Positions 7,764 through 15,837 of a DNA stretch of 64,000 nucleotides are shown here, piece by piece. Source of the stretch: Bacillota bacterium (GTDB lineage: Bacteria; Bacillota; Clostridia; Peptostreptococcales; Anaerovoracaceae). The notes under the pieces were generated by a model. It was not told where the DNA came from. It made no database searches and saw nothing but the letters and a program-made list of their open reading frames with translations. Positions within the stretch are counted from its first letter, which is position 1. Every line of letters starts with the position of its first letter. The position numbers and the translations under genes are program-made. The stretch covers positions 1 through 64,000 of the forward strand of contig JAFYYP010000005.1 of assembly GCA_017557505.1 (NCBI GenBank). Reading direction: 5' to 3'.

Positions 7764-9287
7764 TTACCAGTCGAACCAGGTGCCTTTCAGGAGCATGCGC
7801 GCGTCCTGCGTTAAGGGGATCAGGTCGCTGCGGTCTGCCAGGGCGACGTCGAATTTGCGATTGAGCGCCGCGAAATGCTGTACGCCGAACGTCATCTTGC
7901 GCAGATAGGAATATGCGCCGACCGCGCCGAGGGACATGCTCTCCGCCTCTTCGCCGTACAGGCTGCGCACTTCGCCCAGTTCCAGGAACAGGTCGTCCGC
8001 GCAGGAACCGAACTTCTGCAGATGAGCCGGCACCGTACCTTCCTTCAGCAGGTCGCCGACCTTCTTGCCGACCATGGCAGCAGCCATCGTGGCGCGGCAC
8101 AGACCTACGGCTGTCACGTAGGGAGCGCCCAGCGCCAGCGCCTTGTACGCCTGATCTTCCGAAGAGAATCCGCCCGTGATGACGATGGAGGGGATATACT
8201 TCCCTTCTGCCTTCAGGCGGTCGCATACGGGAACGATCGCGCTTTCGATGCAGGCTGCGGGCAGGCCGAATTCGTTCATCATCTTGTCGGGGCTGTAGCC
8301 GGAACCGCCGCCGGCGCCGTCGAACGTGACCATGTCGACTTCCAGATCGGACGCCATGCGCAGGATGCGTTCCAGATCGGCAGGGTCGAAGCCGGCCGTC
8401 TTGAAGTAGACGTTCTGCAGACCCATGGCGCGCAGTTCTTCGATGCGCTTGCCCAGGAACTCCTCCGTCCACATCGGCAGGCGGGCATAAGACCAGAACT
8501 TCGGAGCCGCGCCGTGTTTTGCCGCTTCCGCGATTGCCGGATCTTCCGGATCGGGATAGACGATAAAGCCGTCCTTCTTCTTGGCGATCGCCGCTTCCAG
8601 AGAACCGATGCGGTTCGCAGGCTGCGTACCCTTGGCGCTCTGACCGAACTTGAATTCGATACCCTTCGCGCCGCATTCTCTGATCGCGTATTCCGGCAGT
8701 CCCATCATATCGTCTTCGACGTTGCACTGCAGCACGATCTGACCGTAGCCTCTGTCGTAGCGGTTGAACGCGCCGAGCATCTCCTTCAGCTTCTCGAAAC
8801 GGACGATCTTGCCGTTCTCCAGCTTCATCTCGGGATCCTTGCTGGACGAACCTTCGCCGATGACACAGATCGTACCGGCCATGGCGGCCGCCGCGAAATA
8901 GTCTTTCCAGTTGAGCTTGATGAGCGCGGGCAGCGTAAACGGCAGCGCGATCTTCACGGGGTTGCGTTTGCCGATGACCCGCTCCGTTTTGACGTTATAG
9001 ATCGACGGATATTCGCCGTTCTCCGGGGCGCCGAGCGCACCGAAGCAGCGGCCGTTGATATTGAAGATCGAATAGTCTATGGGATTGTCCTTCTCGCTGG
9101 CGATCTGATTGCTGCCGGTATTGGTCGGATAGACCATCGCCTTGCCGAGAACGGCGGACAGGCCGATCTCGCAGGTCCCGGTGCAATCTTCCGTGCAGAA
9201 GGAGCACATGCCCGAGCAGGGCGTCAGTTTCTGGCTGCGGGTCTTGCTGTCGTTGAATGCCGAATCATTGTTGCGTACGAATGACAT
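7764..9287 (-). CDS. FMN-binding glutamate synthase family protein with N-terminal Cys cluster
   Basis: 507 residues from ATG 9285-9287 (MSFVRNNDS), chosen because AGAGGTG lies 6 bp upstream; an ATG 18 nt further up lacks a site. Residues 24-39 carry Cys24, 28, 31, 35 and 39 in a ferredoxin-like arrangement (CSGMCSFCTEDCTGTC). The remainder is the GltB central/FMN barrel domain: VTFDGAGGGSGYSP, IVITGGFSSEDQAYKALALG. The glutaminase domain of true glutamate synthase is missing, so ammonia-dependent or unrelated FMN chemistry is likely. It is upstream of grdX in the same direction, 115 bp away, and could feed the same amino-acid fermentation. Substrate unknown. Confidence 0.8.
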   Translation of the reverse strand: MSFVRNNDSAFNDSKTRSQKLTPCSGMCSFCTEDCTGTCEIGLSAVLGKAMVYPTNTGSNQIASEKDNPIDYSIFNINGRCFGALGAPENGEYPSIYNVKTERVIGKRNPVKIALPFTLPALIKLNWKDYFAAAAMAGTICVIGEGSSSKDPEMKLENGKIVRFEKLKEMLGAFNRYDRGYGQIVLQCNVEDDMMGLPEYAIRECGAKGIEFKFGQSAKGTQPANRIGSLEAAIAKKKDGFIVYPDPEDPAIAEAAKHGAAPKFWSYARLPMWTEEFLGKRIEELRAMGLQNVYFKTAGFDPADLERILRMASDLEVDMVTFDGAGGGSGYSPDKMMNEFGLPAACIESAIVPVCDRLKAEGKYIPSIVITGGFSSEDQAYKALALGAPYVTAVGLCRATMAAAMVGKKVGDLLKEGTVPAHLQKFGSCADDLFLELGEVRSLYGEEAESMSLGAVGAYSYLRKMTFGVQHFAALNRKFDVALADRSDLIPLTQDARMLLKGTWFDW

Positions 9288-9388
9288 GGGAACACCTCTT
9301 TTCACAATGTCAGAATTGCAATACTCTCTCCTGTTAAGGTATCACAAAAAGACCAATCCGTAAATCTGTAGGGTTAAAGAGACTGTGA

Positions 9389-9400
9389 TATAATGGTGCC
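9389..9400 (+). promoter_or_regulatory. Extended -10 promoter giving a probable leaderless mRNA
   Basis: TGATATAAT (TATAAT at 9389-9394 with the TG of an extended -10) ends 6 bp before the ATG at 9401. Normal start-site spacing places the first transcribed base at or next to the A of the start codon, and no ribosome site is present. Confidence 0.6.
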
Positions 9401-9883
9401 ATGGATAAACAGCAGACTTATGACTATTTAAAAGAACACGGTGTCGAATTCGAGATCACGGAACACCCTGCCGTCTGGAACATGGACGACGTGGCGCAAC
9501 TCGTCATGCCCCACCCCGAGGCGGACGCCAAGAATCTGTTCGTGCGCGAGGACAAAACGCAGAACTACCACATGATCACCGTGAAAGGCGATAAGCGCGT
9601 GGACTTGAAAGCGCTGCGGAAAAGCGAAGGCCTGCGGGCGCTGAAATTCGCATCCGCGGAAGAACTGGCGGAGAAGCTGGATCTTTATGCCGGCGCTGTG
9701 ACCCCGCTGGGTCTCTTAAATGACAAATCGAGGCAGATCACGCTCTACCTCGATTCCTATTTCCTCGATCCGCCCGCCCTGATCGGCGCGCATCCCAACG
9801 ACAACACCGCTACCGTGTGGCTGAAGACGGAAGATCTGGTCCGTCTGATCCAAGAACACGGCAATCCGGTGAAGTTTATTTAA
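9401..9883 (+). CDS. YbaK/ProX-type aminoacyl-tRNA deacylase (prolyl-tRNA synthetase associated domain)
   Basis: 160 residues, one YbaK/EbsC-fold domain of the ProX/PrdX class: HPAVWNMDDVAQ near the start, KNLFVREDKTQNYHMITVKGDKRVD, and GAVTPLGLLNDKSRQITLYL. ProX-type proteins hydrolyse Ala-tRNA(Pro) or related mischarged tRNAs in trans. The gene appears leaderless. It converges on the TIGR01440 gene and the two coding regions overlap by 8 bp, leaving no room for a terminator. Confidence 0.85.
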   Translation: MDKQQTYDYLKEHGVEFEITEHPAVWNMDDVAQLVMPHPEADAKNLFVREDKTQNYHMITVKGDKRVDLKALRKSEGLRALKFASAEELAEKLDLYAGAVTPLGLLNDKSRQITLYLDSYFLDPPALIGAHPNDNTATVWLKTEDLVRLIQEHGNPVKFI

Positions 9884-10430
9884 GGTTTTCGTCGTACACG
9901 GCCCTGTTGCCCCCGATGAACTTCGGACGCACGCGGCAGGCCGTCAGATGGGCCTCGCCGATCTGTCTGATCGAAAGCCGCACGGGCACGCAGACCTTGT
10001 CCATGTGCATGCCGATGAAAGTATCGCCGATGTCGAGTCCCGCTCTTGCGATGCGCATCTCTTCGATGGCGACCGGTTTTTCAAAATTCGCGTAGGCGGC
10101 CGTTGCAAACGAGCCGCCTGCTTTTTTCTGCGGCACGACGTTCACTTTCGGCAGGCCGTACTGCTTTGCGCACGCAGCCTCCATGATGATGGCGCGGTTC
10201 AGGTGCTCGCAGCACTGTGCCGCCAGCCAGACCTTATGGGACTTCGCGGTCTCCCAGATGCCGGCAAATACCGCTCTTGCCACGTCTTCGTTGGAATCAG
10301 AGCCTATCTTCTGCCCGCATACTTCGCTCGACGAGCAGCCGACGACCAGCACGTCCCCTTCTTCCAGTTTCGCGGCCGCGATGATCTCTTCCGCAGCCTG
10401 CGCTGCCTGATTTTTCAGTTCTTCATACAT
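9876..10430 (-). CDS. TIGR01440/UPF0340 (YwlG) family protein
   Basis: 184 residues from ATG 10428-10430, preferred over an in-frame GTG at 10437 because AAGGTG lies 6 bp before the ATG. The family signature is visible: VLVVGCSSSEVCGQKIGS, LAAQCCEHLNRAIIMEA and AGLDIGDTFIGMHMDKVCVPVR. Function is not established; a Cys-rich pocket is suggested by the conserved CCEH. Last gene of the hslO-ddl-DUF1934-S41-S41 leftward run, starting 10 bp after the preceding stop. Confidence 0.85.
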   Translation of the reverse strand: MYEELKNQAAQAAEEIIAAAKLEEGDVLVVGCSSSEVCGQKIGSDSNEDVARAVFAGIWETAKSHKVWLAAQCCEHLNRAIIMEAACAKQYGLPKVNVVPQKKAGGSFATAAYANFEKPVAIEEMRIARAGLDIGDTFIGMHMDKVCVPVRLSIRQIGEAHLTACRVRPKFIGGNRAVYDENLK

Positions 10431-10440
10431 ATCCGTCACC

Positions 10441-11865
10441 TTATTTCAGCAGTTCGATGGCCTTAGCCAGCGCCGCGTCTTCGGACGCAGGGCTGCACCA
10501 GGCGTCGAACTTGTCTTTTACGATTCCCAGCGTGCAGTAATCCAGCCCGCCGTAGGGGCATGCGCCTGCTTCCGCCTGCAGCAGTTTCAGCACCGCGATG
10601 GTCTTCGCGTCCATCACGCTCGTCGGCTCCACGTCGTAGCCCATGGCCTGCAGCCTCTGCTGCACGCCGTAGACGTTCAGGCCGTTCTGCCCCGCATAAT
10701 ACTTTTTCTCTTCGTTGACCGGCGCCAAATTCGCCCGGATGGCCGCGATCTCTTCTTCGCTGCGTTCGCCCTGATTGTAGACCGTCACGTCCGGCTGGAT
10801 GCCGACGCCGTCGATGTCGTTGCCCTTCGGCGACAGGAAATAGTAGACCGACAGCTTGAAGTAGTTGCCCTTGCCGCCGGACCCCACGAACTGCGCGACG
10901 CCTTTGCCGTACGTCGTTTCGCCTGCGATGGTCGCCGCTTTATGATCCTTCAGCGCTGCCACCAGCAGTTCCGAAGCGCTGGCCGTCTTGCCGTCCACAA
11001 GGCACACGACCGGCAGCTGCGCGAAGCTGTCCGCTGTCGAATGCACGGTCTCGACCACTTCGCCCTGGCGCTTGAAGATCGAGATGACGCCGTCTTTATG
11101 GATCAGGTGATCGGCTACGGAAACAGCCTGTTCGACCGAACCGCCGCCGTTGCCGCGCAGATCCAGAACGATGCCCTTCGCGCCTTCCGCTGCAAGCTTA
11201 TCGTATTCTTCCGCAAACACGTCCGCCGTGCCCGCAGCAAACGACGTGATCTTGATGTATCCGATACTGTCTTCCAGCATCTCGGCTCTCACCGTATCGG
11301 TGCGGATCACCTGGCGCACGACTTCGAACACTTTTACCTCGCCGTCGCGGTCGACAGTGAGGGTCACGCTGCTGCCGCTGCTGCCGCGGATCAGCTGGGC
11401 CGCTTCTTCGGAGGTCATCTCCGTCACGTCCTGGGGACCGACCTTCAGAATGTAGTCGCCGGAATGGATGCCGCTCTGGTACGCGGGAGACCCGCTCACC
11501 ACGCTGGAGATGCGCAGCCCGCTGTCCGTCTTCCGGATAACGATGCCGATGCCTTCGTAGACCTCGTCCACGTCCGTCGTGACGAAATTCGTGCCCGGCG
11601 CGGCTTCTTCGGTGATCACGTATTCGGACCACGGATCGCCGAGCCCGCTGAACAGTCCCTGATAGATGCCGAAGAAGATGTCGTCCATCTCCGTCTCGTC
11701 TTTATAGTTCTCGCGGACCTCCTCGATCATCTCCTTCAGCGCGTCGATGCGCAGATCCAAAGGAGTCTCGCCGTAGAAGAACGTCATGGCGCAGGCAGGA
11801 ACAGCCGCTCCGGCCATGAGCCCCGCGACGACGATGACCGCTGCCAGTTTCCTCAAGATTTTCAT
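10441..11865 (-). CDS. S41 family C-terminal processing peptidase (copy 2)
   Basis: 474 residues. Signal peptide or anchor at 1-26, PDZ domain about 95-185, then the S41 protease with Ser296 (in KTASASE), Lys321 and Gln325 (YGKGVAQ), the spacing found in Prc/CtpA. The C-terminal about 90 residues (GLNVYGVQQRLQAMGYDVEP) resemble a peptidoglycan-binding module. Acts outside the membrane on exported substrates. Its start overlaps the stop of the preceding S41 gene (ATGA), so the two are translationally coupled. The paralogue is moderately similar over the whole length, indicating tandem duplication. Confidence 0.93.
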   Translation of the reverse strand: MKILRKLAAVIVVAGLMAGAAVPACAMTFFYGETPLDLRIDALKEMIEEVRENYKDETEMDDIFFGIYQGLFSGLGDPWSEYVITEEAAPGTNFVTTDVDEVYEGIGIVIRKTDSGLRISSVVSGSPAYQSGIHSGDYILKVGPQDVTEMTSEEAAQLIRGSSGSSVTLTVDRDGEVKVFEVVRQVIRTDTVRAEMLEDSIGYIKITSFAAGTADVFAEEYDKLAAEGAKGIVLDLRGNGGGSVEQAVSVADHLIHKDGVISIFKRQGEVVETVHSTADSFAQLPVVCLVDGKTASASELLVAALKDHKAATIAGETTYGKGVAQFVGSGGKGNYFKLSVYYFLSPKGNDIDGVGIQPDVTVYNQGERSEEEIAAIRANLAPVNEEKKYYAGQNGLNVYGVQQRLQAMGYDVEPTSVMDAKTIAVLKLLQAEAGACPYGGLDYCTLGIVKDKFDAWCSPASEDAALAKAIELLK

Positions 11866-13340
11866 TTCAACACCTCGATCGCCTTCAGCAGCTGTTTATC
11901 CGTTCCGTCACCTTCGATGAATTCGCGGTACGCTCTCTGCACGAGGTCGATCGTGCAGAAATCCAGTCCGCCGTAGACGCCTGCGCCGTACAGCGCCTGG
12001 ATGCGCTTGAGCGCCTCCACGGTCTTTTCATCCATGCGGGCGTTTTCGTCCACGTCGTAGCCGATGATATTCAGCCTTTGCTGGATGGCCAGCACCGTCA
12101 GGCCGACCTGGCCCGCGAAGTATTTCTTGCCTTCCTCAATGGGAAGAAGCTCTTTCTCCAGCGCTTCGATCTGCGCCGCTGACAGCTGCGCGCCGTTGCT
12201 CACGGCGATGTCGGGCACGATGCCCACGCCGTCGATGCGCTGCTTCAGCGGTGTCAGGAAGTGGCAGAACGTCAACTTGAAGCTGTCACCGTTATCCATA
12301 GTCACGAGTTCCTGCGCGACGCCCTTGCCGTACGATGTCTCGCCGATCAGCGTACCGGCCGCATTGTCCTTGATGGCTGCCGCCAGACATTCGGACGCGC
12401 TGGCAGTGCGGTTATTGATCAGGACCGCCAGGGGCACGTCCCGGAATCCGTTGCCTTCGGAATAGTATTCGTCGATGATCTCTCCCTGCTGTTCGAAGAA
12501 CACGAGGGGTTTTCCTGCCTCAATGAGCATGCTCGCGATGCTCAGCGCGTCACCCATCACGCCGCCGCCGTTGTTTCTCAGGTCGACGATCAGCGCTTCC
12601 ATACCCTGTCCGAGCAGGTCGATCTTCGCGGTGCGGAATTCTTTCCAGGTATCGCCGGAGAACTGAGAGATCGAAATATAGCCGATCTTGTCCTCGAGCA
12701 TCTGATACGCGACGGTCTGGGCTTTGATGTTCCTGCGCGCGACGCTGACGGTGCTGCTTGCACCGTCCAGCTCCAGCTGCAGTTCCACCGTCGTGCCCGG
12801 TTCGCCGCGCACGAGCGTGGAGATCTCGTCGAGCGTTTTGCCCTTGACGGCAGCTCCGTCGACGCTCACGATGATCATGCCGGTCTTGATGCCCGCTTCA
12901 TAAGCGGGTCCGAGCGTGTTCACCTGGGTGATGACGCAGCGGCCTTCGCCGTCCAGGGTCATCGTGACGCCGATCCCGGCGTAGTTGCCCGTCACCTGAT
13001 TGATGAACGCATCCTTCTCTTCCTTGGTCTTGTAATACACGGACCATTGATCGAGCGCGTCGAACACGCCGTTGTAGGCCGCGTCCGCCAGTTCTTCCAC
13101 GGTGACGTCGTCCGCGTAGTTCTCGTCGATGTACTGCACGACTTCGCGCAGCAAGTCGATCTTTTTCAGGTTCTTCTCGATCGTCTCCGGCGTTTCCTCG
13201 CCCGCGTAGACGTAGAACACTTCGCTCCCGGCGGAAAACGCCAGAAGAAGATAATAGCCCGACATCATGATCATCGCCAGCGCGACGATGACCGCAAGAA
13301 TGCGAGCGACTGTTTTGGTCCGCTGTTGTTTTCTGTTCAT
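11862..13340 (-). CDS. S41 family C-terminal processing peptidase (copy 1)
   Basis: 492 residues. N-terminal membrane anchor (about 12-35), PDZ domain about 115-205, catalytic Ser314 (RTASASE) and Lys339 (YGKGVAQ), then a peptidoglycan-binding-like tail (LTVLAIQQRLNIIGYDVDEN). Proteases of this type process secreted or sporulation-related proteins. Overlaps DUF1934 upstream and the second S41 gene downstream by four bases each, so the whole run is one operon. Differs from copy 2 chiefly in the membrane anchor, suggesting different localisation or substrates. Confidence 0.93.
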   Translation of the reverse strand: MNRKQQRTKTVARILAVIVALAMIMMSGYYLLLAFSAGSEVFYVYAGEETPETIEKNLKKIDLLREVVQYIDENYADDVTVEELADAAYNGVFDALDQWSVYYKTKEEKDAFINQVTGNYAGIGVTMTLDGEGRCVITQVNTLGPAYEAGIKTGMIIVSVDGAAVKGKTLDEISTLVRGEPGTTVELQLELDGASSTVSVARRNIKAQTVAYQMLEDKIGYISISQFSGDTWKEFRTAKIDLLGQGMEALIVDLRNNGGGVMGDALSIASMLIEAGKPLVFFEQQGEIIDEYYSEGNGFRDVPLAVLINNRTASASECLAAAIKDNAAGTLIGETSYGKGVAQELVTMDNGDSFKLTFCHFLTPLKQRIDGVGIVPDIAVSNGAQLSAAQIEALEKELLPIEEGKKYFAGQVGLTVLAIQQRLNIIGYDVDENARMDEKTVEALKRIQALYGAGVYGGLDFCTIDLVQRAYREFIEGDGTDKQLLKAIEVLK

Positions 13341-13801
13341 TGTATTTTCCCCTCGCTCGGATGCATGATCTCCAATTCCAGTTTGTTTCTCGACTCCATC
13401 AGGCCGCGCAGGCTGATGTGATAGTCGATGGACAGTTTCTGTCTGCCCTCGCCGGCTTCCTCCAGGCCGGTGACGTCGTTCGTGAGCAGTTCCATGCTGA
13501 CCGGGCCGAACGGCGTCTCGTACATGCCGTAGAAGCGTTCTCCCTTCTTGAACTCCATCTCCGTATCCGCAGCCAAAGGCTGGCCGGTGCGGCGCATTTT
13601 GACTTTATCTTTCGTAATGATCAGGGACGTGGTGCAGCCTTCGAGCCCGGAAAGCTCGCTCTCCGGGTACTTGATGAACGTCGTCGTGCCTCTGTGATAC
13701 AGCTGACCGGCTGTGACGAACTCCATGACGTCTTCGTTCTTTTCGGCTCCTTCGTCCTGTCTCACCGTCTTACCGGTGATCCTGAGCATGATGTCTTTCA
13801 T
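13337..13801 (-). CDS. DUF1934 (YwiB-like) protein
   Basis: 154 residues matching the small calycin-like DUF1934 family: DVMEFVTAGQLYHRGTTTFI, YPESELSGLEGCTTSLIITK, HISLRGLMESRNKLELEI. The first 32 bp lie inside the end of ddl, with GGAG 7 bp before the ATG, and the last four bases overlap the first S41 gene. No reaction is known; the fold suggests binding of a small hydrophobic ligand. Placement between ddl and exported proteases hints at an envelope-related role. Confidence 0.85.
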   Translation of the reverse strand: MKDIMLRITGKTVRQDEGAEKNEDVMEFVTAGQLYHRGTTTFIKYPESELSGLEGCTTSLIITKDKVKMRRTGQPLAADTEMEFKKGERFYGMYETPFGPVSMELLTNDVTGLEEAGEGRQKLSIDYHISLRGLMESRNKLELEIMHPSEGKIQ

Positions 13802-14750
13802 ATCCCAACTCCACGATCCGGTTTATGATCTCCGGATATTCCATGCCGGCCGCCATCATGAGGCGGGGGAACATGCTGGTACTCGTAAATCCGGGGATCG
13901 CGTTGATCTCGTTGATGTAGATCTCTCCGGTCTTCTTGTCCATCAGGAAGTCGACCCGGGAGAAACCGCTGCAGCCGCAGGCTTTGTACGCCCGCTTGGC
14001 CATGTTCAGCACCTCGGCTTTCTGCGCGTCGGTGATCGGCGCAGGAATGAGAAGCTGACTGTTTCCGTCGAAATATTTGTCGTTGTAGTCGTAGAACTCC
14101 GCGCCGGGCACGATCTCGCCGACCTCGCCGCACACGAGCACGTTGTTGCCCATGACCGCGCTTTCGATCTCGCGCGCGTCGATGCCCTGCTCGATCAGCA
14201 GACGGCTGTCATATTTCGAAGCCAGCGCGATGGCGCTGACGAGTTCTTCTTTGTTGTGCGCCTTCGTGATGCCCACGGAAGAACCCATGTTGGACGGCTT
14301 GACGAACATCGGGAATTCGAGTTCGTTGCAGGCCTGCCGGACGACGCTGTCGACCGGGTCTTCGTCCGTGAAGGCGATGTACGGCGCCTGTCGCAGCCCT
14401 TCCGCCGCAAAGACTTTCTTCGCCACGATCTTGTCCATGGTCACCGCGCAGCCGAGCACGTTGCACCCGCCGTACGGCATGCCCGCCAGGGTCAGCAGGC
14501 CCTGGACCGTGCCGTCTTCACCGTTGGGCCCGTGCAGGATGGGCAGCGCGAAATCGATGTAGCTGCGCAGATCCCAGGGGTTGAGCGGCTGACCCGCGAT
14601 GGTCCACCAGCCTTCCTTACTGATGAAGATGCGCGTGACGTCGTATTTTTCGGGGTCGATGGCGTTAATGACGGAATCGGCGGACATGATGGAAACTTCG
14701 TGTTCGCCGGACTTGCCCCCGTAGATGACGCCTAATCTGATCTTATTCAT
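13770..14750 (-). CDS. ddl: D-alanine--D-alanine ligase
   Basis: 326 residues. ATP-grasp ligase joining two D-alanines for peptidoglycan precursor synthesis in the cytoplasm. Visible: GVIYGGKSGEHEVSIMSA at the N-terminus, HGPNGEDGTVQGLL, MFVKPSNMGSSVGI and the metal/ATP site INEINAIPGFTSTSMFP. The third motif reads IPGFTSTSMFP, typical of Ddl (Ala, not lactate, ligase by general pattern). Overlaps hslO upstream by 8 bp and DUF1934 downstream by 32 bp. Length is slightly short of the usual 340-360. Confidence 0.95.
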   Translation of the reverse strand: MNKIRLGVIYGGKSGEHEVSIMSADSVINAIDPEKYDVTRIFISKEGWWTIAGQPLNPWDLRSYIDFALPILHGPNGEDGTVQGLLTLAGMPYGGCNVLGCAVTMDKIVAKKVFAAEGLRQAPYIAFTDEDPVDSVVRQACNELEFPMFVKPSNMGSSVGITKAHNKEELVSAIALASKYDSRLLIEQGIDAREIESAVMGNNVLVCGEVGEIVPGAEFYDYNDKYFDGNSQLLIPAPITDAQKAEVLNMAKRAYKACGCSGFSRVDFLMDKKTGEIYINEINAIPGFTSTSMFPRLMMAAGMEYPEIINRIVELGYERHHAQDHR

Positions 14751-15639
14751 GCGTGGCCTCCTGTAAGAGCTGGATCAGCTCGGTTTCGGTGAATCTGTAT
14801 TTCTTGCGGCAGAACTGACACGTCAGCTCCGCGCCGCGGTCTTCTGAGATGATCTCGGCCAGGTCCTTCCTGCCGATGGAAATCAGGGCCTTTTCCATGC
14901 GTTCCCTGCTGCAGTCGCACACCCACTGGATGCTGCGCTCTTCGAGCACGCGTGGGCGGAAAGCTTCGGGCAGTTTGCCGAAGATGATGTCCATCAGCTT
15001 ATACAGGTCTGCACCGGCGTCGCCGATGAGCAGCGTCAGGTCGTCCATGGTGTACAGCATTTCTTCCAGCGCGTCCAGACATTCGTCGCTCGCGTTCGGC
15101 AGCACCTGGATGATCAAGCCGCCTGCGTACGCCACGTGGGACCCGTCGGGAGTGAAGCGCACGCCGAGCGCCACGCTGCCGGGCTGCTGCTCGGACACGG
15201 CGAAATACTGCGTAAAGTCGCGTGCGATCTCGCCGGAGACCAGGGGGATGGTGCCCACGTAGGGCTCCTTTAAGCCGAGGTCCTTGATGACGGTGAGGCT
15301 GCCGGCTCCGACGATGCCGCCCACGTCGAGATGGCCGTCGCTTTTTAAGGGCAGCTGGGCCTGCGGGTTGACGATGTAGCCCTTGACCCTGCCCTGGGCA
15401 TCGGCGGTCGCCAGGACCTGTTCGGCCGGGCCGTCTCCCTTGATCTGCACGGTCAGTTTGTCGCCTGACGCCTTGAGCATCAGGCCCATCATGCCGGCAC
15501 AGGTGAGCGTGCGGCCAAGGGCCGCTGCCGCGGTGGGAAGGCAGCCGTGGATCTGCATGGCGGTCTCGCACAGATCGGTGGTTATAGTAAGGTAAACGCG
15601 GTAGGAACCGCTGTTGTCGACTGCAATAAGGGTGTTCAT
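14743..15639 (-). CDS. hslO: Hsp33 redox-regulated chaperone
   Basis: 298 residues. Hsp33 is a cytoplasmic holdase activated by oxidation of a zinc-bound cysteine tetrad. The tetrad is present as Cys241-x-Cys243 and Cys274-x2-Cys277 (WVCDCSRERM, TCQFCRKKY), and the N-terminal domain has the usual GRTLTCAGMMGLMLK and GYIVNPQAQLPLK. First gene of the hslO-ddl-DUF1934-S41 operon. No good ribosome site precedes the ATG; instead a roughly 160-nt segment with nested helices (15660-15775) lies upstream, so translation or transcription may be controlled there. Confidence 0.95.
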   Translation of the reverse strand: MNTLIAVDNSGSYRVYLTITTDLCETAMQIHGCLPTAAAALGRTLTCAGMMGLMLKASGDKLTVQIKGDGPAEQVLATADAQGRVKGYIVNPQAQLPLKSDGHLDVGGIVGAGSLTVIKDLGLKEPYVGTIPLVSGEIARDFTQYFAVSEQQPGSVALGVRFTPDGSHVAYAGGLIIQVLPNASDECLDALEEMLYTMDDLTLLIGDAGADLYKLMDIIFGKLPEAFRPRVLEERSIQWVCDCSRERMEKALISIGRKDLAEIISEDRGAELTCQFCRKKYRFTETELIQLLQEATHE

Positions 15640-15659
15640 GAAGCAGATGACCGCGCTCC

Positions 15660-15775
15660 GGGGTCCTGTCGCCTAACGCATCCTCATCTTCGCCCTGCGC
15701 TCATCCGCGACGGCAACCAACTTGGGAGTCACGGCGTTCGCTCCGGTCTTGATGAGCCTCTTTAGGCGCCACCCC
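15660..15775 (-). ncRNA. Candidate structured leader RNA upstream of hslO
   Basis: Three nested helices can be drawn: GGGGT 15660-15664 with ACCCC 15771-15775; CGCCTAA 15670-15676 with TTAGGCG 15762-15768; GCTCATC 15699-15705 with GATGAGC 15751-15757. A side stem CGCA/TGCG (15677-15699) branches between helices 2 and 3. A minus-strand -10-like TAAAAT near 15807-15812 would start transcription so that the segment is the hslO 5' UTR. I do not recognise it as a known riboswitch or T-box. A weak open frame through it has no start codon. Confidence 0.5.
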
Positions 15776-15823
15776 TGCGCGCGTTTATATCCTTTCTTAA
15801 CAAATTATTTTATCATATTTCAT

Positions 15824-15837
15824 GCTATAATAGGGAC
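15824..15837 (+). promoter_or_regulatory. Extended -10 promoter of ispE, probably leaderless
   Basis: TGCTATAAT (TATAAT at 15826-15831) ends 6 bp before the ispE ATG and there is no -35 hexamer or ribosome site. The architecture is the same as that at 9389. Confidence 0.6.

Noticed and set aside
15665..15800. Possible short basic peptide gene upstream of hslO
   Set aside because: A 38-codon open frame exists on the minus strand but has no start codon or ribosome site and ends before hslO; paired segments explain the region better.
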